DNA of 64,000 nucleotides from Nocardia rhamnosiphila NBRC 108938 (GCF_000720425.1 NZ_JOAJ01000002.1:555337-619336), one strand, 5' to 3'; numbered from the stretch's first letter, positions 17,635 through 26,669 are shown. Notes: a model not told the origin generated them from the sequence alone. Translations and numbers: made by a program.

Positions 17635-18269
17635 TGACATCGAAAATCGTGCACGTGGCCGTCTTCGACACCCTCGCCGACTGGGAAGTGGGTGCGGCGA
17701 CAGCGCATATCAACAATGACGCCTGGCACCGCGAACCGGGCGCCTACCGCACCCGTACCGTCGGCGTGAGCACCGAGCCCGTCACCACGATGGGTGGTAT
17801 GCGGATCGTGCCCGATATCGCCCTCGCCGAGCTCACCCCGGCCGACAGCGCCATGCTCATCCTGCCGGGCGCCACCGGCTGGGAACTCGGCGAACTGGAT
17901 CCCTTCGCCCAGAAAGCCCGCGAATTCGCCGCGGCCGGCGTCCCGGTCGCCGCGATCTGCGGCGCGACCTTCGGTCTCGCGCGGGCGGGCCTGCTCGACG
18001 ACCGCCGGCACACCAGCAATGTCGCCGCATTCCTGGCCGCCAGCGGGTACGCGGGTGGTGACCACTATGTCGACGAACCAGCGGTCACCGATCGCGGGGT
18101 GATCACGGCGAATTCCACCGCGCCCTTCGAGTTCGCGCGCGAAGTGCTGGCCGCCCTGGAGATCTACGAACCCGAGGTGCTCGACGGCTGGTACCGCCTG
18201 TTCAGCGCGGGAGATCCGGCGGGCTATGCGGTTCTGGCGGAGTACGAGGCGCGGCAGGCGGCGGTCTGA
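17634..18269 (+). CDS. DJ-1/PfpI-family type 1 glutamine amidotransferase-like protein
   Basis: The product is 211 aa. The flavodoxin-like fold and nucleophile elbow are seen at A-A-I-C-G-A-T-F-G-L-A with Cys109; G-A-T-G-W-E-L-G precedes it, as in the family. A TSNVAAF-type strand and D-E-P-A-V-T-D-R-G-V-I-T-A segment also match DJ-1/PfpI proteins of the intracellular protease or isonitrile hydratase/glyoxalase III type. The start has AGGATG upstream and overlaps a palindrome. It is followed after 12 bases by a MarR gene, so a two-gene, self-regulated unit, perhaps responsive to a reactive aldehyde or other stress, is inferred. Confidence 0.88.
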   Translation: MTSKIVHVAVFDTLADWEVGAATAHINNDAWHREPGAYRTRTVGVSTEPVTTMGGMRIVPDIALAELTPADSAMLILPGATGWELGELDPFAQKAREFAAAGVPVAAICGATFGLARAGLLDDRRHTSNVAAFLAASGYAGGDHYVDEPAVTDRGVITANSTAPFEFAREVLAALEIYEPEVLDGWYRLFSAGDPAGYAVLAEYEARQAAV

Positions 18270-18281
18270 GGTCCAGGCACC

Positions 18282-18731
18282 GTGCAGAATCCCGAACAGC
18301 AGCTGTTCAGCTCGGCCGCCCTCACCTCGTTCCGGCTCAACGGCCAGTTCCTCGCGATCGCCGAGAGCCTGGCCGGCCCGGCCGGCCTCACCGCCGCCTG
18401 GTGGCAGGTGCTGGGCGCCGTACTGCACGAACCGCTCCCGGTGGCAGGCATCGCCCGGGCGATGGGCGTCACCCGGCAGGGAGTGCAGCGGATCGCCGAC
18501 CTGCTGGTGGAACGCGGTCTCGCGGAATACCGGCCGAATCCGGCGCACCGCCGCGCGAAACTGGTCGCGATGACGGACGCGGGCCACGCGGCCGTGGCCC
18601 GGATCACGCCGCGGCACGCCGAGTTCGCCGCCCGGCTCACGGCCGAACTCGGTATCGAACGCCTGACCGAGATCGTGGCCGCGCTCACCGACCTCTCCAC
18701 CGCCGTGACAGTGCTCGAACCGCCGGAATGA
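18282..18731 (+). CDS. MarR-family transcriptional regulator
   Basis: The product is 149 aa with a GTG start, 12 bases after the DJ-1/PfpI gene. The winged helix is clear: V-A-G-I-A-R-A-M-G-V-T-R-Q-G-V-Q-R-I-A-D-L-L for the helix-turn-helix, then the wing with R-R-A-K-L-V-A-M-T-D-A-G. The N- and C-terminal helices form the dimer interface. There is no Cys suited to thiol sensing, so ligand binding is more likely than redox switching. The twin palindromes upstream of the partner gene are its probable target. Confidence 0.9.
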   Translation: MQNPEQQLFSSAALTSFRLNGQFLAIAESLAGPAGLTAAWWQVLGAVLHEPLPVAGIARAMGVTRQGVQRIADLLVERGLAEYRPNPAHRRAKLVAMTDAGHAAVARITPRHAEFAARLTAELGIERLTEIVAALTDLSTAVTVLEPPE

Positions 18732-18752
18732 GCCGGCCCGCGCCCGGGACCG

Positions 18753-19508
18753 TCAGATGCCGGCGAGCCGGCGCACGATGGACAGCGGCAGCACCTTCAT
18801 CGCGTAGGCCAGCGGTACCCACGGCCACGCCGGGCAATAGGCCTTGAACCGCCGCTTCTCGATGGCCGACACCATGGAGCGGACCCCGGTGCGGGTATCG
18901 ACCAGAAACGTGGGCGGGTGTGCGGCTTTGTCGTTCATCTCCGAGGAGATATAGCCCGGGAAGATGATCGACACATCCACGCCCGGAACCCGTTCGGCCG
19001 CGATGCCCTCGGCCAACGCCGCCACGCCGGCCTTGCTCGCGGCGTAGGCGGTCATCGTCTTGGGCATACCGCGGACCGCGGAGATCGACGAGATCACCAC
19101 GAGATGACCGCCGCCCTGCGCGCGGAAGATCTTCATGGCCGCCTCCATCTGGGCCATTGCGCCGAGGAAATTGGTCTGGACGGTCTGCCGGTTGGGGCGG
19201 TCGCCGCCCTTCCCGAACGGCACCCCCTTCCCGAGGCCGGCATTGACGATCACCCGGTCGAGCCGGCCGAGATCGGCGGCGAAACCGTCGAAAACCTTCG
19301 GCACCGCATCGAAATCGGTGACATCCAGTTCGGCGACCCGCACCCGGGCCCCGGGATGCGCCGACTCGATCTCTCGGGCCAACTCGTCGAGCCGCTCCGT
19401 GCGCCGAGCGCACAGGGCCAGGTCGTAGCCGGCAGCGGCGAACTGCCGCGCCATTTCGGCGCCCAGGCCCGAACTCGCGCCGGTGATGAGGATCGAACCT
19501 TTGCCCAC
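18753..19508 (-). CDS. Short-chain dehydrogenase/reductase (SDR)
   Basis: The product is 251 aa, a classical SDR. The N-terminal cofactor motif T-G-A-S-S-G-L-G is at about residues 9-16, with Arg after strand 2 (C-A-R-R) suggesting NADP(H). N-A-G, the catalytic S-S-I-S, and Y-A-A-S-K with the active Tyr and Lys are all in place. The hydrophobic C-terminus (W-P-W-V-P-L-A-Y-A-M) resembles membrane-associated SDRs that act on lipids or steroids. It converges with the MarR gene and is not in an evident operon. Confidence 0.92.
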   Translation of the reverse strand: MGKGSILITGASSGLGAEMARQFAAAGYDLALCARRTERLDELAREIESAHPGARVRVAELDVTDFDAVPKVFDGFAADLGRLDRVIVNAGLGKGVPFGKGGDRPNRQTVQTNFLGAMAQMEAAMKIFRAQGGGHLVVISSISAVRGMPKTMTAYAASKAGVAALAEGIAAERVPGVDVSIIFPGYISSEMNDKAAHPPTFLVDTRTGVRSMVSAIEKRRFKAYCPAWPWVPLAYAMKVLPLSIVRRLAGI

Positions 19509-19672
19509 TGTGCTGCGTCTCCTGCGGTCGGGCCGGCACCGGTGCCGGGTGCGGCGTTGTCCGGCGGTGCCCCGAGCCTAACGGCTGCACGGACGCCCAC
19601 CCGTCGGTTCGGGCGCAGACAGCCGACGCGTGGCACCAGGCGGCCGGGCACAGCACGGCCGCCGGTACCGAC

Positions 19673-21886
19673 TCAGCGTGCGGCCCGGATCCGTTGCGAG
19701 GCCGGGGCCACAAACGGGGTGAGGGCCTGTTCGATCTGCTGGTGCGAGGGCCGGCTGTACCGGCGTCCCGGCAGTCCGTCCTCGGGCGCGCCGGTGGCCG
19801 CGCGACACGGATCAGGTTCCGCGGCAGCAGGGTTTGTGCCGAACTCGTCACCGGTGATCTCCATCGCCGCCAGCCGGCTACCGGTGCGGGCCTCGTACAC
19901 GGTGAGGCGATAGACCGCTGTGAAGAGGTTGAGCGTCCGGCCCACCGGCTGCCCGGGTGCGGGCGGGTATTGGCAGGTGTGGACGAGTTCCCCACGGCGT
20001 TCCTGGCCCACACACGCGACCAGTTGCACCGCGCCGGAATCGATCGGACGCCATACCGCGGAGGGCCCGAACGCGGTGTACTCGGGCAGATCCCCGCCGA
20101 GATACACCGGACTGGGCCCGGCCGCCGAATACGGTGCCGCGGCCGGATTCCCCTCCCCGCCCGCGCACAACGCACCGTATTCGGCCACATCGAACCGGGC
20201 GAAACCGGACGCCGCGAACACCGTCGCCGTCACGGCCGCGAGCGCCACCCCGGCCACCCCCAGTGCCGCCGGATACCGCAAGTTCTTCCCGCGGCGCGCC
20301 GGTTCGCCGTAGGCGCGACCGTCCCAGGGCTCTCGCGGTGGCCGGGCAGCCGGACGCGGGCCGGCCGCCGCCCGGCGCGCTCGCGCCGGGACCTCTCGGA
20401 GCCCGGCGAGACCCTGTCGTATTCGGGCCGGGACACGGTCACCGATCCGGCGGCCGTGATCGGACTCGGGGGTGGCCGGCGTATCGGCGAAGTCCCGGCC
20501 GCCGTGCCCGAGTGAGCGGGACCCGATACGAGCGGGACCGTCCGGCTCGTGGTCCGACGGCGGACCGGCAGATCCGCGCGCCACCGCCGGCTCCGGCGCG
20601 GCCTCAGCGGCTGTGCTCCCGTACCCGGCTGTGACAGCCGCCGGGCCCCGCTCGACCGATACCGCCGGCGAGCCGGTCTCCACCCTCGGTTCCGGGCCCG
20701 TCCCCCGAGCCGAGCCCCCGAGCCGCTGCCCTGGTTCGGCCGCCGCACCACCGGAAACACCTTCGTCCCGCCCTCGGCCGGTAGCCGCGCCCCGGACAGC
20801 CGATTCCCTCGCGGCCGGGCGCCCGACACCGTGCTCCGGCCCGGAAACCCGCTGATTCGAGTCGATCCGACCGCGAGCGGGGATATCCGCGGCCCACATA
20901 CCGGCCGAGCTCGGCACATCGCTCTCCGGCCGGTGCTCGTCTCCGCTCGGCGACTCCCCGGAACCAGCTGAGCCCTTATCGGTTTCAGGGGTGGTTCCGC
21001 CGCGCTCCGGAGGCGGATCCGACGTGACCGTCGGTGCGGTCGGGGCGCCCGAATCCCGGATCGGCGGGGCGGAGCCGGCATCCCGCTCCGCGGACGCAGC
21101 CCGCGGCGAAGTCACGAAATCTCCGGTGACGCCTTGTTCCCGGGGCAGGGCGGACGCCGCGGCTATCGCCGCGACAGAGCTCGATTCGCCCCAGGTCATC
21201 ACCTCCGATGATGCGCCCGACGCAGCACGAATTCCGGCGGCGCCGCCGGGCGCGAAAGCGAACCCCTCCTCGTCGAGTGCGTCCGGATCGGGCAGATACC
21301 GTGACACACCCAGGATTTCGAACGCCCGCACGAGGTCCTCGCCGCGCCAGCGCACCGGGCCGGCGGCCGCACGCTCGAAGTATTCCGCCAATCCCTCGGA
21401 TCGCCCGATCCGGACCAGAACGGTCTCGATACCGTCCTCCGGCGGAGGCGGCGTCCAGCTGATCCGGGAACCGGTTTTGGGGATCAGCACCACGAGAACA
21501 TCGATATGTTCGGACAGGCCGTGCCGCCGGAAGAGCGCGGCCAGCTCGTTGCGCACTTTGCGCCCGCGCAGTATCGGATTCGGCGTGGCCTTCCCGGTGC
21601 GCAGATCCGCGACGCCGTCACCGAGCTGCCAGCGCCCGGTGGGCCCGGTGGTGAGCACCCCGTGCTGGACCGAACCGAAATCGGCCAGTACCACCAGAGT
21701 GCAGGCGTACGGCGTCCAGATCAGCAGGTCGGTATCCGGCGCGGCCCGGCGGCGCGAACGCGGTGGCGGCGAGCCGAGTAGTGCCACACCGCCCATCCGC
21801 TCGGCGCCCGGACCCCAATCGGATATGAGTCGCCGGACAAAACGTTGAACACTCGACAATTCGGTGCTCTGCACGCGTACAATCAC
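19673..21886 (-). CDS. Large uncharacterised protein: N-terminal NERD-like domain, disordered middle, one membrane span
   Basis: The product is 737 aa from a GTG at 21886 that has an AGTAGGGG site; longer starts were rejected as low-complexity. Residues about 1-210 form a compact domain (D-L-L-I-W-T-P-Y, V-V-L-A-D-F-G, D-V-L-V-V-L-I-P-K) that loosely resembles NERD/nuclease-related folds, but I cannot confirm catalytic residues. Residues about 215-545 are Ser/Pro/Gly/Glu-rich and probably disordered. One membrane helix (about 555-578) is followed by an extracytoplasmic domain of about 160 residues with several Cys residues that may form disulfides. The layout suggests an inside-to-outside membrane anchor, perhaps sensing or nucleic-acid related. 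No function is assigned. Confidence 0.7.
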   Translation of the reverse strand: MIVRVQSTELSSVQRFVRRLISDWGPGAERMGGVALLGSPPPRSRRRAAPDTDLLIWTPYACTLVVLADFGSVQHGVLTTGPTGRWQLGDGVADLRTGKATPNPILRGRKVRNELAALFRRHGLSEHIDVLVVLIPKTGSRISWTPPPPEDGIETVLVRIGRSEGLAEYFERAAAGPVRWRGEDLVRAFEILGVSRYLPDPDALDEEGFAFAPGGAAGIRAASGASSEVMTWGESSSVAAIAAASALPREQGVTGDFVTSPRAASAERDAGSAPPIRDSGAPTAPTVTSDPPPERGGTTPETDKGSAGSGESPSGDEHRPESDVPSSAGMWAADIPARGRIDSNQRVSGPEHGVGRPAARESAVRGAATGRGRDEGVSGGAAAEPGQRLGGSARGTGPEPRVETGSPAVSVERGPAAVTAGYGSTAAEAAPEPAVARGSAGPPSDHEPDGPARIGSRSLGHGGRDFADTPATPESDHGRRIGDRVPARIRQGLAGLREVPARARRAAAGPRPAARPPREPWDGRAYGEPARRGKNLRYPAALGVAGVALAAVTATVFAASGFARFDVAEYGALCAGGEGNPAAAPYSAAGPSPVYLGGDLPEYTAFGPSAVWRPIDSGAVQLVACVGQERRGELVHTCQYPPAPGQPVGRTLNLFTAVYRLTVYEARTGSRLAAMEITGDEFGTNPAAAEPDPCRAATGAPEDGLPGRRYSRPSHQQIEQALTPFVAPASQRIRAAR

Positions 21887-22238
21887 GGCGACCCCTACTT
21901 CGGTGACCACGAAACCCGCGCACACCACAGCGGCGCCAGGGACATGTGAAATTCCCTGGCGCACAGTGCGATTGGATGCGCCGCCGTCCATGGTAGCAAC
22001 ACCTGGGACGGCGCACGAGAGCCTGCGCCCGCACGACTGTGCTCGCAGTCGGGCGAAGACCGGCCACCGGGATTCGTATCCACGGACACGCCCGATTCCG
22101 CCGGACAGCACCCGGACGGCCGTCCAGCGCGGTACGTTTTATGCACCAGAGCCGGTCTGGTAGTGCGGCCAGCCATCGGTAGAAGCGATGACGCGAGCTG
22201 CGCGCGGTTGTCCGGGACCGCTTCGAGGAGAACGACGT
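21887..22238. other. Divergent intergenic region
   Basis: This is 352 bases between the minus-strand 737-aa gene and the plus-strand symporter gene, so it must hold two divergent promoters. A small dyad CGACTG-N6-CAGTCG lies at 22034-22051. I see no gene and no clear sigma-factor consensus. Confidence 0.5.
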
Positions 22239-23969
22239 ATGTCGCAGCACGAGCTATCCCACGAGGTCGTTTCATTGTTCGCGGAAGGCGAGGTACTGCG
22301 GCTCGACGCCCAGCCCGTCGACTACGCGATCGTCGCCCTCTATTTCGTCTTCGTCCTCGGTATCGGGCTACTGGCCCGGCAGCGGGTCTCGTCGAGTATG
22401 GACTTCTTCCTCTCCGGACGGTCCCTACCGGCCTGGGTCACCGGGCTCGCGTTCATCTCGGCCAACCTCGGCGCGGTAGAGATCATGGGTATGTCGGCCA
22501 ACGGCGCCGAATACGGTTTCCCCGCTTTCCACTACTTCTGGATCGGCGCGGTCCCGGCCATGCTCTTCCTGGGTGTGGTGATGATGCCGTTCTACTACGG
22601 CTCCAAGGTGCGCAGCGTGCCGGAGTTCATGCGCCGCCGCTTCGGCACCGGCGCACATCTGGTGAACGCGCTCAGTTTCGCGGTGGCCCAGGTCCTCATC
22701 GCCGGGGTCAACCTCTATCTGCTCGGCACCATCCTCAATGTCCTACTGGGCTGGCCGCTGTGGGTCGCGGTGATCGCGGCGGCGATCATCGTGCTCTCCT
22801 ACATCACCCTGGGTGGGTTGTCGGCGGCGATCTACAACGAGGTGCTGCAGTTCTTCGTCATCGTGGCCGCCCTGCTCCCACTCACCCTGATCGGGCTGCA
22901 CCGGGTCGGCGGCTGGGACGGATTGCAGGACAAAGTGGCGGCTTCCCCCGGCGGCCCCGAACAGCTGGACTCCTGGCCGGGTAACGCGCTGTCGGGCTTC
23001 GCCAACGATTTCCTGTCCATCCTCGGCATCGTGTTCGGTCTCGGATTCGTGCTCTCGTTCGGGTACTGGACCACCAACTTCGTCGAAGTGCAGCGCGCCC
23101 TGGCCACCCATTCCATCGCCGCCGCGCGCCGCACCCCGATCATCGGTGCCTACCCGAAGATCCTCATTCCGCTCATCGTCATCATCCCCGGCATGATCAG
23201 CGCGGTGCTGGTTCCGCAGATGGCCCAGTACAAAGCGGCGGTCACCGCGAACCCGGATGTGGAAAGCGACGTCACCTACAACCAGGCGCTGCTCTATCTG
23301 ATGAAGGACGTCCTGCCCAACGGTCTGCTCGGGGTGGGTCTGGCCGGTCTGCTGGCCGCGTTCATGGCCGGTATGGCGGCCAACGTCTCGGCGTTCAACA
23401 CGGTGTTCAGTATCGACCTGTGGCAGCAGTACGTGGTCAAGGACAAATCCGACGGCTACTACCTGCGGGTGGGCCGGCTGGCCACGGTGGGCGCCACCAT
23501 CGCCGCCATCTTCACCGCGTTCATCGCCGGCGGGTTCAGCAACATCATGGACTACCTGCAGACGCTGTTCAGTTTCTTCAACGCGCCCCTGTTCGCCACC
23601 TTCATCCTGGGCATGTTCTGGAAACGCATGACACCCACGGCCGGTTGGACCGGTCTGGTGGCGGGTACCGCGGTGGCGGTGACCATCTTCGTGCTGAACG
23701 AGACGGAAGTGTTCTCGCTCTCCGGCCAGGGCGTCAGCTTCGTCGCCGCCGGCGCGGCCTTCGTGGTGGATATCCTGGTCAGCGTGGCCGTGACGCTGGT
23801 GACCGCACCGAAACCGGCCGCCGAGCTGGTCGGGCTGGTCTACTCGGAGACACCGCGCGAACTGCGCACGGACCCCGAGGCCGCCACCCTGCCCTGGTAT
23901 CAGCGCCCGGTCCTGCTGGCGGGTATCGCGCTGGTGCTCGTGATCGTCCTCAATATCGTCACCGGATAG
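22239..23969 (+). CDS. Sodium:solute symporter (SSS/SLC5 family)
   Basis: The product is 576 aa from ATG 22239, which has GGAG nine bases upstream. About 13 transmembrane segments are evident. SSS hallmarks include F-F-L-S-G-R-S-L-P-A-W near residue 70, a G-A-V-E-I-M-G-M stretch in TM2, Y-I-T-L-G-G-L in TM5-6, and A-A-F-M-A-G-M-A-A-N-V-S-A-F-N-T with the conserved Na+-site Ser. It is longer at the C-terminus than most bacterial members and resembles sugar or monocarboxylate-type symporters; the solute cannot be named. A small membrane protein gene follows after 10 bases. Confidence 0.92.
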   Translation: MSQHELSHEVVSLFAEGEVLRLDAQPVDYAIVALYFVFVLGIGLLARQRVSSSMDFFLSGRSLPAWVTGLAFISANLGAVEIMGMSANGAEYGFPAFHYFWIGAVPAMLFLGVVMMPFYYGSKVRSVPEFMRRRFGTGAHLVNALSFAVAQVLIAGVNLYLLGTILNVLLGWPLWVAVIAAAIIVLSYITLGGLSAAIYNEVLQFFVIVAALLPLTLIGLHRVGGWDGLQDKVAASPGGPEQLDSWPGNALSGFANDFLSILGIVFGLGFVLSFGYWTTNFVEVQRALATHSIAAARRTPIIGAYPKILIPLIVIIPGMISAVLVPQMAQYKAAVTANPDVESDVTYNQALLYLMKDVLPNGLLGVGLAGLLAAFMAGMAANVSAFNTVFSIDLWQQYVVKDKSDGYYLRVGRLATVGATIAAIFTAFIAGGFSNIMDYLQTLFSFFNAPLFATFILGMFWKRMTPTAGWTGLVAGTAVAVTIFVLNETEVFSLSGQGVSFVAAGAAFVVDILVSVAVTLVTAPKPAAELVGLVYSETPRELRTDPEAATLPWYQRPVLLAGIALVLVIVLNIVTG

Positions 23970-23979
23970 GACAACCATC

Positions 23980-24234
23980 GTGCTCTTCGATATCCGCACC
24001 ATTGTGGGCAGCCTGCTCGGCCTCTACGGCATCATCCTGGTGATCACCGGACTCGTTCACGACACGGTCGACGAGGAGGCCAAGACCGGCGGTATCAATG
24101 TGAACCTGTGGGCCGGCCTGGCCCTGGTGGTGGTCGCCGCGGCCTTCGTGACCTGGGCGCTACTGCGCCCGGTGGCGGTCGACCGGCCCGGTCGGGAATC
24201 GGCCGAGGAGAGCACCGCGCCCGGCACCGACTGA
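23980..24234 (+). CDS. Small two-span membrane protein next to the symporter
   Basis: The product is 84 aa with a GTG start 10 bases after the symporter stop. Two hydrophobic helices (about residues 6-24 and 42-63) flank a short loop with D-E-E-A-K-T-G-G-I-N-V-N-L-W-A-G, followed by a charged cytoplasmic tail. Small membrane partners accompany other SSS transporters (YhdT with PanF, YjcH with ActP), so an accessory role for the symporter is inferred from position; there is no clear sequence match to those partners. Confidence 0.75.
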   Translation: MLFDIRTIVGSLLGLYGIILVITGLVHDTVDEEAKTGGINVNLWAGLALVVVAAAFVTWALLRPVAVDRPGRESAEESTAPGTD

Positions 24235-24260
24235 TCCGGCGAACGCCGGGCACCAGAGAG

Positions 24261-24288
24261 AGCCCGTCCGCTGTGCAGCGGGCGGGCT
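24261..24288. terminator. Hairpin terminator after the symporter unit
   Basis: A 12-base stem (AGCCCGTCCGCT with one mismatch in its partner) closes on a four-base GTGC loop, 26 bases after the small membrane gene. It is symmetrical and could serve both strands. There is no T-run. Confidence 0.6.
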
Positions 24289-24309
24289 GTTACGCGGACC
24301 GGCGGCAGC

Positions 24310-24387
24310 TCAGTCCGGCAGACCCAGTGCGAAGCCGATCGCGATGAGCACACAACTGATGACGGCGACAGCCACGATGATCCACAT
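24310..24387 (-). CDS. Possible 25-aa single-span membrane peptide
   Basis: The frame reads M-W-I-I-V-A-V-A-V-I-S-C-V-L-I-A-I-G-F-A and ends G-L-P-D: one hydrophobic helix with a short polar tail, the usual form of tiny bacterial membrane peptides. No convincing ribosome site is seen upstream of the ATG. It lies 85 bases downstream of the L,D-transpeptidase stop on the same strand and ends just before a hairpin. It is listed as a possibility only. Confidence 0.3.
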   Translation of the reverse strand: MWIIVAVAVISCVLIAIGFALGLPD

Positions 24388-24472
24388 GGGGCAAGCGTAC
24401 GAAACCGGACGCACGACCCGGGTACCGGGTCGCCGGTCCGGGCACCGCGGCCCGGACCGGATCGGCCGGAGA

Positions 24473-24973
24473 TCAGGGCACGACCTCGACCACATCACCG
24501 GGGTTCAGGTAGTGGTAGACCGCGACGGCACCGGGTTCGGTCAGCCGGATGCACCCGTGCGATTTGTGTTCCACCGGCCCGATGTGGAACGCGATATCGC
24601 CGTTGAAGAAGACCGCGTAGTGCATCGGGGCGTTGTGCATGGTGCTCCAGTGGTACAGCTCTTTGAACGCCACGTGGAAGACACCGGGTGGGGTCTCGTA
24701 GCCCTGCATACCGTGCGACATCGGCGTCGGCCCGTAGACGACGTCGCCGTCGTCCATCAACCACACCTCGTTGCTGGACAGCCGCAGGCAGGCCCGGGCC
24801 GCCGGTGAGCAGGGCGCCTGGGTCGGGATGATGGCCGGTGCACCGGGCACATCCGGCCCGTTCGGCCAGAGTGGATCGGCCAGCGCGGGCGCTGTGGGCG
24901 CCAGCGCGGCCGCCGCGATACCGGCGAGTACAGCCGTACGGCATATCCGATGGAGGAACTGTCCGTTGCTCAT
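24473..24973 (-). CDS. Secreted L,D-transpeptidase (YkuD family)
   Basis: The product is 166 aa with a Sec-type signal peptide (about residues 1-32, cleavage near A-L-A-D). The YkuD catalytic motif is intact as H-K-S-H-G-C-I-R-L, and the upstream conserved His lies in F-H-I-G-P-V. It is a minimal catalytic domain without the immunoglobulin-like domains of mycobacterial Ldt enzymes. Such enzymes make 3-3 peptidoglycan cross-links or attach molecules to the wall. ATG 24973 has AGAGG 12 bases upstream; an upstream in-frame start at 25027 would add a leader without function. Confidence 0.9.
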   Translation of the reverse strand: MSNGQFLHRICRTAVLAGIAAAALAPTAPALADPLWPNGPDVPGAPAIIPTQAPCSPAARACLRLSSNEVWLMDDGDVVYGPTPMSHGMQGYETPPGVFHVAFKELYHWSTMHNAPMHYAVFFNGDIAFHIGPVEHKSHGCIRLTEPGAVAVYHYLNPGDVVEVVP

Positions 24974-25149
24974 CTCGTGCCGACCTCTTTTCGTCGATTT
25001 GCCGCCGCATCCGGCGAGGGATAGCAAATTCCGAGCGAAATCAGAGACCTACACGAAGGTAACCGAATATGCCGGGCTGTGGGTAACAATTACCGTAGAC
25101 GCGCCGAAATGGGGCGCGGTCCGGCGATCGTCCGGCAACCTCCACCCAC

Positions 25150-26448
25150 TCAGGCGACACTCCAGCTATCGGGGGTCGAGCCGCGTCGCCGCCCACGTCG
25201 CCGACGCTGGTAGAACACCTCCTCCACCGATATGTTGGGCACTTCCTCGACGATCCCGGCCAGTCGCGCGTCCAGCCGGAGCTCGGCGATCCGCCGGTGC
25301 AGCCCGGCTCGCCGTTCCGCCGGCAACCCCGCCCAGATCGCGCCGATCCGGCGTTGCGAGGGGTGATCGGCGAGGGCCACCAGCCTGAGCAGTTCCGGCC
25401 AGAGGTCGTCGGCGTTGGCTATCTCCGGCAGCTCGGCGATCCGCTCCACCGGCATCCGCACCAGCAGGCCGACGATATAGCGCTGCACATCGGGATGGCT
25501 GCGTTCGGCCAGCAGCAGCAGACCCCGCCACGGCCCGGGAGAGAACGCGATCACCAGGGATTCGACGATCGCGGTGAGCGCGGCGGTATTGGCGAAGATC
25601 GGGTTCATCGCCATCCGCTGCAGAGCCGGGTGGCCGAGTTTCGAAACGAAGGTCATCAGTTCCGGCGCCGCGCCCTTCTGGATGACATGGGCGGCGAGTT
25701 TGCCCAGCGCCTCCGGACTGGCGATCGCGAGCAGGATATCCCCGATCTCGGACACCACGTCGCGGGAAGCGCGCGACATCACCGAGATCGCCGCCTCCTT
25801 CAATTCCGGCGAACCGGCCAGCACCGTCTCCATCATTCGCGGGATCCGTCTCGACCGGCCGTCCAGCAACTGGCGCAGTATGTTGCTGATCGCGGGCGCG
25901 GAGTACGCGTAGGCGGCGGAGAAGATGATGCCCTCGTCGTCGAGCGTCCCGTGCTCGACCGCCTCGACGAATTTCGGTTTGGCATATTCGAGAAACGGCC
26001 CGACGGTGATGTGGTCCTTGCGGCGCAGGACCTCGTTCACGATGGCGACCAACGGCTCGGAAGCCATGATGTCGCCCAGTTCGCCGAGTGCCTTGGGATC
26101 CACATACGGGGTACAGTCCGCGGCATACTCCGTTTTGAGCATGGTGAGTGTCTCGGCGGCCGCATCGGGGTATTCGACGCCGACCGCTCCGGCCGCGCGG
26201 CCGGTCATCATGGGCGGCACGATCCGCTGGACCAGAGGCAGGGATACCGTGAGGGGAATGATCGGGATCAGGCGCCCGATCCGTTTGAACATCTCACCGT
26301 GGTACTCGAAGATCCGGCCCGACATCCGCTGCTCGAGTTCGTGCAGATGTTCGGCGCCCAGTCGTTCGAGGTAGGCGATACGTTCGACAGGCACGTGTAG
26401 CGTGCGCGCGAGCAGAATCATCTGCGCGCGGGTGACCAGATCGCTCAT
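25150..26448 (-). CDS. Uncharacterised 432-aa helical protein, coupled to a 74-aa gene
   Basis: I recognise no family. It starts at ATG 26448, overlapping the 74-aa gene by four bases (ATGA). After a helical N-terminus (M-S-D-L-V-T-R-A-Q-M-I-L-L-A) there is a hydrophobic Pro-broken stretch (about residues 57-82) that could dip into the membrane. It continues as a long series of amphipathic helices, reminiscent of a helical-repeat scaffold, and ends in a strongly basic cluster (R-R-R-R-G-R-R-R-G) and a Ser/Trp tail. The basic end suggests binding to nucleic acid or acidic lipid. No catalytic motif is visible. Confidence 0.75.
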   Translation of the reverse strand: MSDLVTRAQMILLARTLHVPVERIAYLERLGAEHLHELEQRMSGRIFEYHGEMFKRIGRLIPIIPLTVSLPLVQRIVPPMMTGRAAGAVGVEYPDAAAETLTMLKTEYAADCTPYVDPKALGELGDIMASEPLVAIVNEVLRRKDHITVGPFLEYAKPKFVEAVEHGTLDDEGIIFSAAYAYSAPAISNILRQLLDGRSRRIPRMMETVLAGSPELKEAAISVMSRASRDVVSEIGDILLAIASPEALGKLAAHVIQKGAAPELMTFVSKLGHPALQRMAMNPIFANTAALTAIVESLVIAFSPGPWRGLLLLAERSHPDVQRYIVGLLVRMPVERIAELPEIANADDLWPELLRLVALADHPSQRRIGAIWAGLPAERRAGLHRRIAELRLDARLAGIVEEVPNISVEEVFYQRRRRGRRRGSTPDSWSVA

Positions 26449-26669
26449 CCTTCGAGTTTGTCCCCGAACATGATCCGGCGGGTGATCGTCCGGAACGGCG
26501 GGGGGAAGAACCGGATCATTCCGTTGACGGCTTCGATGAGCAGGTCCTTCTCCTGTTGCTGGGCACTGCGGAACAATCCGAGCAGATCCTGGATCTCGGA
26601 GTCGGAGAGCATTTCCGACGCGGCAGTGGGTCCGTTCAGTTCGCGGACGAGTTCGGTTTTGGCACTCAT
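26445..26669 (-). CDS. Small 74-aa protein, first gene of a two-gene unit
   Basis: This protein is of unknown family. It is mainly helical: a charged N-terminal half (T-E-L-V-R-E-L-N-G, S-D-S-E-I-Q-D-L-L-G-L) and a basic, Phe/Pro-rich C-terminal half (F-F-P-P-P-F-R-T-I-T-R-R). It overlaps the 432-aa gene by four bases, so the two products are probably made in step and may bind each other. A CAGGAG site lies just before the start. A dyad 70 bases upstream could be its operator. Confidence 0.7.
   Translation of the reverse strand: MSAKTELVRELNGPTAASEMLSDSEIQDLLGLFRSAQQQEKDLLIEAVNGMIRFFPPPFRTITRRIMFGDKLEG

Noticed and set aside
19533..19548. Palindrome CCGGCACCGGTGCCGG upstream of the SDR gene
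   Set aside because: Composed only of G+C-rich alternation common by chance in this genome; no spacing or partner supports an operator.
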